Shown here one piece after another: positions 51,261 to 62,484 of a DNA stretch of 64,000 nucleotides. Position 1 is the first letter of the stretch. Each line of letters begins with the position of its first letter. Location: contig JADJLX010000005.1 of NCBI GenBank assembly GCA_016709865.1, positions 558,001-622,000 on the forward strand. Direction: 5' to 3'. The translations under genes were made by a program, and so were the position numbers. Source of the stretch: Bacteroidales bacterium. Its GTDB lineage: Bacteria > Bacteroidota > Bacteroidia > Bacteroidales > VadinHA17. The notes beneath the pieces were generated by a model, which ran no database searches, was not told the DNA's origin, and saw only the letters and a list, made by a program, of their open reading frames with translations.

Positions 51261-53875
51261 ATAACAACCAGTTGTTTAAGAATCTGTTCACCGATGCCAA
51301 TCCTGTAACCTGCCGAAGAGAAAATGATATTTCCGTCTTTATCTACCAGAATAACATAGGGCAGACTACCCTCAGGTTCAGGAATGATCTTAACTGCATC
51401 TTTGAATATCCTCAACTGCTCATCGTTGGAAAAATAACTTTTTGACGGCAAACCCTGGAGTTTATCAGGACTGAATGAATTATTTTCTGAGCCGGATATT
51501 GTGAGAAAGAGGAAATTACCTCCCCATTTATCTAGTTCACCTTTAAGTTTTGGGAGATCATTAAGAATGTGTTTTGTTGGTTCTTTATCCGGCTCTATCC
51601 AAATAATTACTGAACCTTTATCTCCGGCTCCTTTTATAGTAACATTGCTTTTCTCAAACAGCGTAAGTATCATTTTAAGATCTGCAGATCCAATAATTTT
51701 CTTTACTGTGCTATCTTTCCTTATATTAACTTCAATAGTTTTATGTTCATTTTCAGCAAGTTGAAAGAAAGAAAGTTCCGATAATATCCTGCTGTCTGCC
51801 AGTCTGTTTCCGGTAACCAGCATATAGTTTCCCATAGGCAGGGCCAGTTCTTCCCTGAAATCTGTTACTTTTTTATTAAAATCGTAATCGAGAGTATTGT
51901 ATCTTCCATTTTCAAATCGTGCCAGAGTAAAATGAATAAAATACTCCGGAACAGGTTTGGCACCATCAGAAATAAGCTTTATATATCCCATGTTTCCGGC
52001 AGGCCTGGTCTGATCATTGAAATAGACGTCATTCCACTTGTCCTCAGCAAAGTACTGAGGAATATTCCGTCCGGGTTCCAGCCGCGAAGGAATTCCCAGC
52101 GACCTGCAAATCGCAACAAAACAAATCGCACGGGAGGCTTCGTCTGATACTTTCAGGCTATACACTCCTATCGGCGTGAGAGGCGTTTTATAATAGTTTT
52201 CTTCATTAGCAATTTTTATGTTTTCATTTAAATACTTTATAATTACAGATGGATCAGATTCCGCTTTGCTTATAAGAGTCCCGGGAATGTTATTTCTTAA
52301 ATATCCGCGCCATGAAACAAGTATTTCATTTGCAATTCTTGGATTAAGAATATATTCAACAAACTGATTATCTGTAGTGTTTTTGGCATTGATTAAGTGA
52401 TCTTTAAGTACAGCTGCCTTAGTATCTCTGAGATCTTTATCCGCAAGTATTTCAAGCAACGTAACAGCCATATTTACCAAAGAATCAGGGGTGTCAAGCA
52501 GAAATTTTCTTATCTCACTGTAATTACCCATGCTTCGTGAAATTATTGCTGCTGTTCTGATCTCATCAATACTGAGATCATCTGCCAGTTTTTTTACTTC
52601 CTCAGGTTTAATCCAGGTATTCAGGTAATTCAGGCGTATTGAGTCTTCCTGTTTTAATCTCAGAGAGTTCTGATCTATCAATGTCTGTGAAGGTCCGGTC
52701 AGGGGAGTGAGCATTGGCGGTACATTCAGATCAAGTTCAACAGAATAACTGCCGGAAGTTTTACTGTTTAGTGTTAAGGTTAGTGTATCTGTTTCCGAAA
52801 CTGAGATCTTTTTGTAATCAAAATCATCACCTGAAGAAGCCCATACAAGCAGATCACCAAATCCGGTCTGAAACCTGCTAATTCCGTTTTGATCTGTTGG
52901 CACTGAAGCCAGAGTATAGAACTCGGCATAGTTGTAAAGTTTATAATCAACTGCAGCATTAACGACTGGAGTTCCGATATTATTCAGCACTTTGACAATC
53001 AGCTCCTTTGTTGCAGCATACTTTGAAAGATTATTAACATCGGAATAGTTATTATACCGGTTTATTGAATTCTCATTACCATACGGAGCACCGAAAGATT
53101 TAGTATGAACGAGCATTGCTCTCCTTGCCTGTTCAGTGAACCAGCCGCGATCAAGAGCAGGTTCAGGTTCACAAGCCCCGAGATAATACCATTGTCCATT
53201 ATCCCATATTTCGACCCAGGCATGGTTATCGTCATTATGAGCCCAGCGCGGAGTGTAAACCTGTCGGGCCGGTATACCGGCCGTTCTCAGTGCGGCTGTT
53301 GTGAAGGTGGATTCTTCGCCGCATCTGCCTCTGGCGGAAAGAATAGTACTCATTGGTGCAGATGTCCGTATATCAGATGGCTGATATATAACTTTTTCAT
53401 GACACCAATGGTTTATTTCAAGAGCAGCTTCTTTCAGACTAAGTCCCTTAACCCTGTCTTTCAGCTCATTATAGTATACGATTCTGAACGAATCAAGGTT
53501 CTCGTTGTTTATTCTGGGAGGAAGAACATAATGTAAAAAAATGTCTTCAGGAATCTGTTTACCCCATGCTGCCTCAGATCGGCCTGAAAGGGCTATATCG
53601 ACATTGGCCAGAAAGAAATCTCCGGAATAATCTGCAAGGTCACTTAAGGGCATAAATGCAAACAGGAACTTAAGGCCATCGGTTTGTTCACCGGTCAGAT
53701 CTTTATCAAAAACAGAGAACAATTCACTTTCACGCGCGCTGGCAAGCATCCTTTTATTGTTAAAGGATTTCTCTATTGTATCTCTGTAGGCTTTATCTTT
53801 AATGAGTTTGGTATTTGTACAACTCAGGCAAAGCGCTATTATTAGCACCGGCAGAAATTTTAGATACATTTTCAT
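51257..53875 (-). CDS. Transglutaminase-core lipoprotein with C-terminal thioredoxin-like end
   Basis: Large predicted lipoprotein, 872 residues, lipid cysteine C19. The transglutaminase/protease core has C185 in ARGRCGEESTFTTAALR and H218 in NDDNHAWVEIWDNGQWYYLG; the third residue is not the usual Asp of LDP but falls in GACEPEPALD (E236 or D242). Middle beta and helical regions follow, with a second segment DEASRAICFVAICRSLGIPSRLEPGR resembling another transglutaminase-like piece. The end (PYVILVDKDGNIIFSSAGYRIG) looks like the last strands of a thioredoxin fold. It lies 10 bases after the LacI gene. Substrate unknown. Confidence 0.8.
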   Translation of the reverse strand: MKMYLKFLPVLIIALCLSCTNTKLIKDKAYRDTIEKSFNNKRMLASARESELFSVFDKDLTGEQTDGLKFLFAFMPLSDLADYSGDFFLANVDIALSGRSEAAWGKQIPEDIFLHYVLPPRINNENLDSFRIVYYNELKDRVKGLSLKEAALEINHWCHEKVIYQPSDIRTSAPMSTILSARGRCGEESTFTTAALRTAGIPARQVYTPRWAHNDDNHAWVEIWDNGQWYYLGACEPEPALDRGWFTEQARRAMLVHTKSFGAPYGNENSINRYNNYSDVNNLSKYAATKELIVKVLNNIGTPVVNAAVDYKLYNYAEFYTLASVPTDQNGISRFQTGFGDLLVWASSGDDFDYKKISVSETDTLTLTLNSKTSGSYSVELDLNVPPMLTPLTGPSQTLIDQNSLRLKQEDSIRLNYLNTWIKPEEVKKLADDLSIDEIRTAAIISRSMGNYSEIRKFLLDTPDSLVNMAVTLLEILADKDLRDTKAAVLKDHLINAKNTTDNQFVEYILNPRIANEILVSWRGYLRNNIPGTLISKAESDPSVIIKYLNENIKIANEENYYKTPLTPIGVYSLKVSDEASRAICFVAICRSLGIPSRLEPGRNIPQYFAEDKWNDVYFNDQTRPAGNMGYIKLISDGAKPVPEYFIHFTLARFENGRYNTLDYDFNKKVTDFREELALPMGNYMLVTGNRLADSRILSELSFFQLAENEHKTIEVNIRKDSTVKKIIGSADLKMILTLFEKSNVTIKGAGDKGSVIIWIEPDKEPTKHILNDLPKLKGELDKWGGNFLFLTISGSENNSFSPDKLQGLPSKSYFSNDEQLRIFKDAVKIIPEPEGSLPYVILVDKDGNIIFSSAGYRIGIGEQILKQLVVM

Positions 53876-53885
53876 TTATTAGCTT

Positions 53886-54920
53886 CTATATGGTTCCACA
53901 GGAGTTCCGGACAATAAGTTCAGGAGGTATATTAACTTGTCGTTTAAATTTACTTTTACCAGAGTTCTTTACTTCTGACCAAATCATATTGGCAACCTTA
54001 ATTGACATCCCTGAGAGTGGCTTTCGAAGACACGTAACAGGTGTAAACATCAGATCGAAACCCGTTCCCTCCTCCATCGATATAACAGCAATATCCTGAG
54101 GTACTCTTAGTTTCTTTTTTCTAAGCAATGACATAACAGGATAAACCATGTTAGCGTTTATAATTATCATGGCATCGGCACGATATGGAGGACGAAGGAA
54201 TTTTTCCAGCTGGGCAGATTCAATTTCATCATCGGTAAGAGGTTTATCCAGTTCAACAACTACCGGTCTGTTAATCTCAGTCTTTTGGTTCAGTGCCTCA
54301 ATTAAATCCTGTATTGTGTGAGAATCTTCGCGAAGAGTTTTTTTATCAGCAGCAATAATAATATTTCGATAACCAAGCTTATAAACATGATTAACAACCA
54401 TTTGAGCTCCAGCAGCGGTGTCTGTGCTGATCGTATTCAAACGAAGTGTTTTAACCTGTTTCTCAAGTATTACGAAGGGATAATCAGTCGAACGCAGAGC
54501 TCTGATAGTGCTCTCATCTGCAGCTTCACCCAGCAAAATAAGGCCTGTGTAGAATTTCTTAAAGGAACTGACTAAACGGTCATATCTCTGATCATCAGGA
54601 TCTTTGGTAACTATTGAGAATCCAACACCGATACTTGAGAATGCTTTTTGCAAGAATGGAGTTATCTGAATCACGAAAGGATCATTCAGGGTTGGTACTA
54701 TCATACCAAGCACACCAGGTTTTTCCTCAACAGGTGAAGGTTCATTCTTCTCCTGAAGGTTTTCAAAATAGCCCATCTGCCGGGCAAGTGCAATTACTTT
54801 TTCCTGGGTATCTTTTCTGATTCCCTGCTGATCAGCTTTATTATTCAGTACAAGAGAAACCAATGTACCAGAAACCCCCAGCCTTGCGGCTAAATCTTTG
54901 TTTTTAAATTTTTTCCCCAT
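53886..54920 (-). CDS. LacI-family transcriptional regulator
   Basis: DNA-binding repressor-type protein of 344 residues. The helix-turn-helix DLAARLGVSGTLVSLVLNN is at residues 9-27, with the hinge after about 60. A periplasmic-binding-protein-like sensor follows (PGVLGMIVPTLNDPFVIQI, NIISTDTAAGAQMVVNHVYKLG-type text). It is the first gene of a two-gene unit with the transglutaminase-like lipoprotein, 10 bases apart. Effector and targets are unknown; sugar ligands are usual in the family. Confidence 0.9.
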   Translation of the reverse strand: MGKKFKNKDLAARLGVSGTLVSLVLNNKADQQGIRKDTQEKVIALARQMGYFENLQEKNEPSPVEEKPGVLGMIVPTLNDPFVIQITPFLQKAFSSIGVGFSIVTKDPDDQRYDRLVSSFKKFYTGLILLGEAADESTIRALRSTDYPFVILEKQVKTLRLNTISTDTAAGAQMVVNHVYKLGYRNIIIAADKKTLREDSHTIQDLIEALNQKTEINRPVVVELDKPLTDDEIESAQLEKFLRPPYRADAMIIINANMVYPVMSLLRKKKLRVPQDIAVISMEEGTGFDLMFTPVTCLRKPLSGMSIKVANMIWSEVKNSGKSKFKRQVNIPPELIVRNSCGTI

Positions 54921-55009
54921 TTCCCCATTTGATTGAGAGAAATAAATTTAAGACTTTTTTTTATTCAGTTAGTTAATTTAATGTTTTTTAACTATTGAGG
55001 AAAATCCAT

Positions 55010-55050
55010 TAACCACGAAGGGCGCAAAGGTATACACGAAGGACACAAAG
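55010..55050. repeat. Single-arm AACCACGAAGG-type dispersed repeat
   Basis: TTAACCACGAAGGGCGCAAAGG at 55009 onwards and ACGAAGGACACAAAG match one arm of the hairpin at 5296 but have no opposite arm. It lies downstream of yidC and upstream of the LacI gene. Confidence 0.45.
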
Positions 55051-55124
55051 AAATAATTGAACAATAACATCAATTATTTCTTCGATCCTGCTTTATGTTT
55101 ATTAATGTAAATCAGATCCAATAA

Positions 55125-57092
55125 TTATTTTTTTGGAGGGTTAATACCTCTCTGTTTGGCAGCAGCTTCAAGCCGCTGCGTCCATTTGGATTTCTTCAGT
55201 GGTTTCTTCTTGTTTTCTTCAAGTGTAGCCAAAACAGCATCCACATTTATAAATTGCTTGGATATTAAATTCTGACCATACGTTAACATATTCGCAAGGA
55301 AATAGTAGTATGTAAGTCCTGATGAGAAGTTATTCAGAATGAGCATAAACATTACAGGCATCATATACATCATCAGTTTCATCCCAGGCTGGTCTGATCC
55401 GGGAGTGGATCCGGTCATCTTCATTGTGAGAAGAGTTGATGCGGTCATAAGCAAAGTGAACAGACTCACATGGTTTCCGTACATTGGTATTGTAAATGGA
55501 AGTGTCAGAATTGAATCATAGGTTGAAAGGTCGGTAGCCCACAGGAAGTGTTCCTGTCTTAACTCAATTGACACAGGAAAAAACCTGAACATAGCAAAAA
55601 GGATTGGCATCTGCAGGAGCATTGGCAGACATCCTCCCATTGGATTCACCCCTGCCCTCTTATAGAGATCCATCGTAGCCTGCTGTTTCTTCATCGCATC
55701 TTCCTTCTTAGGGAATTTTTTTCCCAACTCTTCTACCTGTGGCTTAAGAACCTGCATTTTAGCGGTAGACTGATAAGATTTGAAGGTCAGAGGAAATAAG
55801 ACGATTTTAATAATTATTGTAAGAATAAGTATTATTAAGCCATAATTTCCAATATAGTTGTCGAGCCAGTTGAATATCGGAATAATAGTAAACCTGTTTA
55901 TCCATCCGATAATATTCTTGCCGAGGAATACAAGTTTATCTAATTCCAGACCCTCTTTTTTAAGCACTGTTATACTATTTGGACCATAGTATAATTTCAT
56001 GCTTACTGCATTAGCCGCAGCAGGATTAAAAGGTACCCCCACTTCAGAAGTGTAATATCTTATATATTTTTCTGAAGTCAGTGTCTTTGTTGATGAGATT
56101 GCACCATTCAGAAAGAAATCGTTTGTAATAATCGCTGAAGAAAAGAACTGATCCTGAAATGCAATCCAGCTTAATTTGGTAGTGATATCAAGTTTTTCCA
56201 CTTCCTTGGATTGCCTGTTTTTCAAATCAACAACATCATCCTGATAGTATTTAAACCTGATATTTGAGTATTGATCTTCATTCTGTCTGCCCTTTTCCTG
56301 CTGCGGCATATACATTTCCCACTGAAGTGTCAGACTATTCTGGTTACCTGCAATTATACCTTCCATTGATCTAAAAGTAACATCAAAGTCAACCATGAAT
56401 TTATCGGGCGCCAGGGTATACTTATATTCAATATACTTATCATCTGCAGCCATCAGCCTCAGAATTACACTTTGAGCTGAACTCCCGACCACAAATGATT
56501 TCTGTTCAGAAACAGGTTTGAAAAACAGATTGTTAGTTTGAACTGCTTTATTATCTGCAGTGAAGAAATTAAAGCCAAATACAGTAGAATCGCCTGAAAA
56601 CAGGATTAATGGCAGCGAATCATGAGTCCTGTATTCCTTTAATCTGGCAGAATATACCTTTCCGCCTTTCAGGGCAATTTTGAGTTCTACCTTGTTATTC
56701 TCCAGGGTAATAAATTCATTTTCGCCGGCAGCAGAAGAGGAGAACACTCCTAACTGACTTGCATCAACAGGCAAAGAAGCAGGCACAGCCTGAGATAATT
56801 CGGCTTTTGCCTGGGGAGCAACAGTGGTGTCAACAACCTGATTTGCCGGTATTATACCAAGCTTCAGATTAAGCTCATTTAGTTTAGCAACAACATCAGG
56901 CTGATTTGGCCTGATATTCAAAGCATTAATATATTCTGTTCTTGCAGTTTCAAATTCTCCCTTATTATAGCTTGCCTCTGCAGAGGTAACTGCCTTCTCG
57001 TATAGTTTATTGACCCTGCTGTTATTATATACACTGAAGCCAATGAAAATCAAGAAAATTAAAACCAGACCTGTTATTGTATTTCTATCCAT
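55125..57092 (-). CDS. yidC: YidC/Oxa1 membrane protein insertase with TPR-like N-terminal insert
   Basis: Essential insertase that places proteins in the inner membrane, 655 residues. The N-terminal helix is at 7-24 (GLVLIFLIFIGFSVY), then a TPR-like segment (residues 30-75, YNKGEFETARTEYINALNIRPNQPD), a linker, and the periplasmic beta-domain (about 130-380). The conserved Oxa1 core carries YGLIILILTIIIKIVLFPLT, MGGCLPMLLQMPILFAMF and SSGLTYYYFLANML. The Lys-rich C-terminus (about 35 residues) is normal for ribosome contact. The TPR-like insert is not usual for YidC. Upstream pyrG is co-directional. Confidence 0.93.
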   Translation of the reverse strand: MDRNTITGLVLIFLIFIGFSVYNNSRVNKLYEKAVTSAEASYNKGEFETARTEYINALNIRPNQPDVVAKLNELNLKLGIIPANQVVDTTVAPQAKAELSQAVPASLPVDASQLGVFSSSAAGENEFITLENNKVELKIALKGGKVYSARLKEYRTHDSLPLILFSGDSTVFGFNFFTADNKAVQTNNLFFKPVSEQKSFVVGSSAQSVILRLMAADDKYIEYKYTLAPDKFMVDFDVTFRSMEGIIAGNQNSLTLQWEMYMPQQEKGRQNEDQYSNIRFKYYQDDVVDLKNRQSKEVEKLDITTKLSWIAFQDQFFSSAIITNDFFLNGAISSTKTLTSEKYIRYYTSEVGVPFNPAAANAVSMKLYYGPNSITVLKKEGLELDKLVFLGKNIIGWINRFTIIPIFNWLDNYIGNYGLIILILTIIIKIVLFPLTFKSYQSTAKMQVLKPQVEELGKKFPKKEDAMKKQQATMDLYKRAGVNPMGGCLPMLLQMPILFAMFRFFPVSIELRQEHFLWATDLSTYDSILTLPFTIPMYGNHVSLFTLLMTASTLLTMKMTGSTPGSDQPGMKLMMYMMPVMFMLILNNFSSGLTYYYFLANMLTYGQNLISKQFINVDAVLATLEENKKKPLKKSKWTQRLEAAAKQRGINPPKK

Positions 57093-57109
57093 TATATATT
57101 ATTATTTGT

Positions 57110-57171
57110 AGAGACGCAATGCATTGCGTCTCTGCGGTTATTTTGTTATTTAGACGCGAAGCATCGCGTCT
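57110..57171. repeat. Two tandem GAGACGC hairpins between pyrG and yidC
   Basis: AGAGACGCAAT-GC-ATTGCGTCTCT at 57110-57133 and AGACGCGA-AGCA-TCGCGTCT at 57152-57171 are two related stem-loops 18 bases apart. The second directly touches the pyrG stop codon (57172-57174, minus strand). They may limit read-through into yidC or protect a 3' end. Confidence 0.65.
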
Positions 57172-58791
<1,620 letters not shown>

Positions 58792-58814
58792 TTAACTAAC
58801 TGATTTCATTTGCA

Positions 58815-60707
58815 TTAATCATCAAGACCTGATTGGTCTATCATCTTGACTTTTTCCTCAAGAGTTTTAATAAGTTTTTTTGCACTGTCTATTTTTTCCT
58901 CTACTTCCTTAATCATAGTATCAGCATTTTTTGATTTGGCAAAAAAGCCGATATTATTCTCCCAGAGGACAATGTCGCTTTCAAGTTGCTTTATTTTGGT
59001 AAAGAACTTATCCCTTTCATTTCTAACTTTTCTCGATGATTTTGGATTAGCTTTCAGGCTATCGAGTTTGGTTTTATATTTCAGGATGCTCTTATCGTCA
59101 TCGCCGATTTTAAGCTTATCAAATTCCTTATTCAGGGCATTACGATACTTGTTTGTTATTTCGTCCTTCATATTAAACGGAACAAAACCAATATCAGTCC
59201 ATTTTCTCTGAAGTTCCTTAAGTCTTTCAAAAGCGGCCTGAACATCAGTTCCCGGTTCGAACTTTTCAAGTTCCTGAATGATATCAAGTTTTGCTTTAAG
59301 GTTGTCTTCATATGAAGTATCAAGCTGGGCAAAAAACTCTGCTTTCCTGTTGAAGAAGTGATCGCAGGCTTTGCGAAACCTTTTCCAGCATCTTTCAGAT
59401 TGTTTCCGGGGAACAGGACCAACCTCCTTCCAATCTTTCTGTAATTTTATAAGGGCATCAGAGGTAGCCTTCCAGTCGGTACTCTCCTGAAGTGCTTCAG
59501 CCTGTATACATAATTCATTCTTTTTCTGAAGGTTGGTGGTTTGAATTTCTTTATTATCAGCGTAAAAACCACGTTTCTTTTCGAAGAATGCATCACATGC
59601 ATCTCTGAATCTCTGATATACTTTGTTATTTTGTTTTTTCGGTGCGAATCCAATCGTTCTCCACATTTTCTGGAGCTCTACTACCTTACCAGCCAGTTCA
59701 TCAAATTCCTTGAAATTTTTAATATCCTGAAGATTGATGGCTTCAACCTCTTCACATAGTGCTATTTTGGCTTCCAGATTCTTTCTCTGATCGTCTTTCT
59801 GTTTTTCGAAATACTCGTGGTGTCTTTTATTTATCTGTGAAGTCGCTTCCTTAAATCTCTCCCAGATCTCATTTTTTGATTCGATAGGCACTGGACCAAT
59901 TTCACGCCATTGATTATGAAAATCCTGCAGATACCTGAATGCATTTATAGGATTTGGCTCAAGTAAAAGCTGTTCAGCCTTTTCGCAGAGAGTAACTTTG
60001 GCTTCCAGGTTTTTCTTCAGATCAAGGTCCCTGAGTTCCTTATTTATTTTAATATAATCATAAAAGATCTCAACATAGTGGTGATAATTTTCCCAGAGAT
60101 CTTTAAGCGAACTCTGAGGCACTACTCCGACAGAATGCCATTCATTCTGAAGAGATCTGAAATCATGAAAGGTTTTATTAATCGATTCCTCCCTGTTTAC
60201 AAGATCCTTTATTTTATCGATAATATCGTACTTCTTCTTGAGGTTTTCGTATTTCTCTGCTTCCTGAACTTTACTATAATCGGTTCTTTTCTCTTTATAT
60301 TTATCGAGAAGGTATTTTACCTTGGCATCATCTGGATCTACCCATGCACGATAATCCTCAATTTTCCCTCCCTCTTCAAGAAATTTATTCTTTCTCTCTT
60401 CAGATTCAAGTTTAAGCTTTTTATAAAAAAGAGCTTTCAACCTCTCAACATCATTCCTGATTTCAGAAGCTGGCCTGTTTTCTACAAGCAGGCCAAGTGT
60501 TTCAACAATTTCATGTTTTGAGTAGCCTGAATAATCAACCTGAGGAAGCTCAATGTCATCAAAATCATGTTCTTCTGTGGTTTCTTCAGTCTCAATTTCC
60601 TGCAGTTTATCTGCGTGTGTGGCATCCTCAGTTCCGGCAGCAGTATCATTTGCCCCGAATTGTTCTTCACGAACAGAGTCATCCGGATTTTTCTTGGTCA
60701 TAATCAA
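58815..60707 (-). CDS. DUF349 repeat protein
   Basis: A cytoplasmic protein of 630 residues composed largely of DUF349 repeats of about 70 residues, each with a conserved W and a 'W..ig.vP' pattern (NEWHSVGVVPQSSLKDLWENY, NQWREIGPVPIESKNEIWERF, KMWRTIGFAPKKQNNKVYQRF, KDWKEVGPVPRKQSERCWKRF, RKWTDIGFVPFNMKDEITNKY). The N-terminal 60 residues are acidic and probably disordered; the C-terminus is coiled coil. The function of DUF349 is unknown, and relatives are common in Bacteroidetes. The start could also be the second ATG 6 bases later. Confidence 0.87.
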   Translation of the reverse strand: MIMTKKNPDDSVREEQFGANDTAAGTEDATHADKLQEIETEETTEEHDFDDIELPQVDYSGYSKHEIVETLGLLVENRPASEIRNDVERLKALFYKKLKLESEERKNKFLEEGGKIEDYRAWVDPDDAKVKYLLDKYKEKRTDYSKVQEAEKYENLKKKYDIIDKIKDLVNREESINKTFHDFRSLQNEWHSVGVVPQSSLKDLWENYHHYVEIFYDYIKINKELRDLDLKKNLEAKVTLCEKAEQLLLEPNPINAFRYLQDFHNQWREIGPVPIESKNEIWERFKEATSQINKRHHEYFEKQKDDQRKNLEAKIALCEEVEAINLQDIKNFKEFDELAGKVVELQKMWRTIGFAPKKQNNKVYQRFRDACDAFFEKKRGFYADNKEIQTTNLQKKNELCIQAEALQESTDWKATSDALIKLQKDWKEVGPVPRKQSERCWKRFRKACDHFFNRKAEFFAQLDTSYEDNLKAKLDIIQELEKFEPGTDVQAAFERLKELQRKWTDIGFVPFNMKDEITNKYRNALNKEFDKLKIGDDDKSILKYKTKLDSLKANPKSSRKVRNERDKFFTKIKQLESDIVLWENNIGFFAKSKNADTMIKEVEEKIDSAKKLIKTLEEKVKMIDQSGLDD

Positions 60708-60993
60708 TCCTTTTATAGTTCAGCTCTTTATCAGAATTTTGCACCATGGCAAACCATGGAATTTTCAGAGTACGAAAATATTGAAATATTTAATAAAACT
60801 CAAAGATTTCCGATAAATAAATGTGAGAATCAGATATTAACAGAGTATGATGCTCTGCCCGAGTCAAACATTTGGATGTATGAAATGGCAATATCAGTGC
60901 TAAGGATTGAATGTAAAATGAATAATTGTATATTTGGGAAAAATCAGGAATCAGATCGGTTTCCTATTGTTTTATTTCAAAAACTATTGTTAA

Positions 60994-61173
60994 ATGGAAA
61001 AAAAGGATATCATAATTTTTGCTGCAGTTTTAGCTTTTCTTGCTGTAAGGTTATATCAGAAATATGGAAAAAAGGACCAGAAAGGAACTGCGAATGAGAA
61101 AAAAATATCTTCTGACACAACATTCTTCTCAACTTCAAAAGATGATGATTACGAACCTTATTCAAAGAAATAG
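60994..61173 (+). CDS. 59-residue single-pass membrane micro-protein
   Basis: A short gene of 59 codons. The sequence begins MEKKDIIIFAAVLAFLAVRL, one membrane helix at the N-terminus, followed by a basic stretch (QKYGKKDQKG) and an acidic, Ser/Thr-rich tail ending YEPYSKK. The N-terminal helix resembles the anchor of TIM44-like proteins, but no TIM44 domain follows. The basic residues after the helix suggest that the tail stays in the cytoplasm. It ends 6 bases before the convergent HlyD stop. It has no double-glycine leader, so it is not an obvious cargo of the neighbouring exporter. Confidence 0.6.
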   Translation: MEKKDIIIFAAVLAFLAVRLYQKYGKKDQKGTANEKKISSDTTFFSTSKDDDYEPYSKK

Positions 61174-61179
61174 GGAATA

Positions 61180-62484
61180 TTATCTTTTATTTCTGGATAC
61201 CATATAGCGGAAAGGATTTATTATTTTTTGCAGCAATCTTATATCATCCGTTATTATTTCTGCTGTCCCCTGCATATTCTGAGTAAATTCCAGTTTCTTC
61301 CCATACAGTGTTGTCAGACCATTTGGCAGATCAATCTCAATGATGTATGCATCCTCTGCCGGAACCAGTGATTTTGATTTTACAACACCCCTGACCATTC
61401 CATATTCAAGATAGGGATATCCTGCAAGCTTAATATTTACCAGCCGGCCCTGAATGACTTTACCTGAGCGCTGCATCTTTAAAGTAATTCTGCCGATATA
61501 TTTTCCATGATCGGGAGGCACAATTGTAATAACAGGCTCATCTTTTGTAACAGACTGATTGGCACTCCAGTATCTGGTAAAAGTAGCAACACCGTCTATC
61601 GGAGAAATCAACAGATAATTATTTTCCCAGATTGAAAGCTGTGATCTGAGGTTTTCAAGTGACTCCCTCAAAACAGATTCCAGTTTATCATTCTCCTCTA
61701 CTCTTTTTATCCTGTAATCAATAAGCAACTGATACTTTTCAGATATTGCAATTTTCTTTTCAGACTGCTCAAGTCGTACCTGCTGAAGTTCGATGTTAAT
61801 TCCTATCAGGGCCTGGCGTGAGATTTCCAGCTGACTCTCCGGAATAACTTTACCGCCATAAAGAACTGAATCCCTCCTGTACTTTTTAAGTTCCAGTGCT
61901 CTGTTCTCCATGTAAAGAGTCTCTTTTACCTTCAATCTGTTTATATACTCCTGAAGACCACTGATCTCATCTTCAAGAGACAGAATTTTATTGCCATAGT
62001 AATCGTTGGCTGTATAACTGTTGAAATCTGAGAGGTTTTTAAGAAATAACGCACAGGAGCCCTGAAGTTCGCCAAGCTGCGTTAAAGACGGGAAGCGGTT
62101 GAAATTCAAATTATCAGGGGAACCAATAGTATCAACAATCTGCCTGAGGGTTGTAATCTGTTCGATTGATGCAGTTGTTTCCATTACACCAACAAGCTGA
62201 TTTAATGAAACAATATCCCGGTCCTTAACATATAAATACTTTATACGTCCTGTCATTTTGCTCACGAGAGTCACCGGAGGATTAACGGTTGTTATTTCAA
62301 CCGGAGATGGAATTGTATCGGGATACCTGATCAGCCATGCAAAAAGAATAAAGATACAGAATACTGAAATGATGATTGTAGTTCCCCATCGCGTTATTCT
62401 TCCGGGAGGATTACCCATTATTTCATTAACCGGCTCAGAGTAAATTATATCAGGTTTAGCCTCTTTCATCTTTTCAATGTCCAA
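61180..62484 (-). CDS. HlyD-family membrane fusion protein
   Basis: Periplasmic adaptor of a type I (ABC) secretion system, 434 residues. A short cytoplasmic N-terminus precedes one membrane helix (about 33-50, TTIIISVFCIFILFAWLI). A biotinyl-lipoyl-like half (VSKMTGRIKYLYVKDRDIVSLNQLVGVM), a long coiled coil (about 165-275) and the return half (LISPIDGVATFTRYW) follow. Its start overlaps the 3' end of the ABC exporter by 11 bases, so the pair is translationally coupled. The cargo is not in the visible window. Confidence 0.88.
   Translation of the reverse strand: MDIEKMKEAKPDIIYSEPVNEIMGNPPGRITRWGTTIIISVFCIFILFAWLIRYPDTIPSPVEITTVNPPVTLVSKMTGRIKYLYVKDRDIVSLNQLVGVMETTASIEQITTLRQIVDTIGSPDNLNFNRFPSLTQLGELQGSCALFLKNLSDFNSYTANDYYGNKILSLEDEISGLQEYINRLKVKETLYMENRALELKKYRRDSVLYGGKVIPESQLEISRQALIGINIELQQVRLEQSEKKIAISEKYQLLIDYRIKRVEENDKLESVLRESLENLRSQLSIWENNYLLISPIDGVATFTRYWSANQSVTKDEPVITIVPPDHGKYIGRITLKMQRSGKVIQGRLVNIKLAGYPYLEYGMVRGVVKSKSLVPAEDAYIIEIDLPNGLTTLYGKKLEFTQNMQGTAEIITDDIRLLQKIINPFRYMVSRNKR

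Noticed and set aside
60758..61097. Open frame starting MEFSEYENIEIFNKTQRF, possible second small protein on the + strand
   Set aside because: It overlaps the 59-residue gene at 60994 in another frame, its C-terminal part is Cys/Phe/Ser-rich as expected of an out-of-frame reading, and I recognise no family. The first part could still be a decayed gene.
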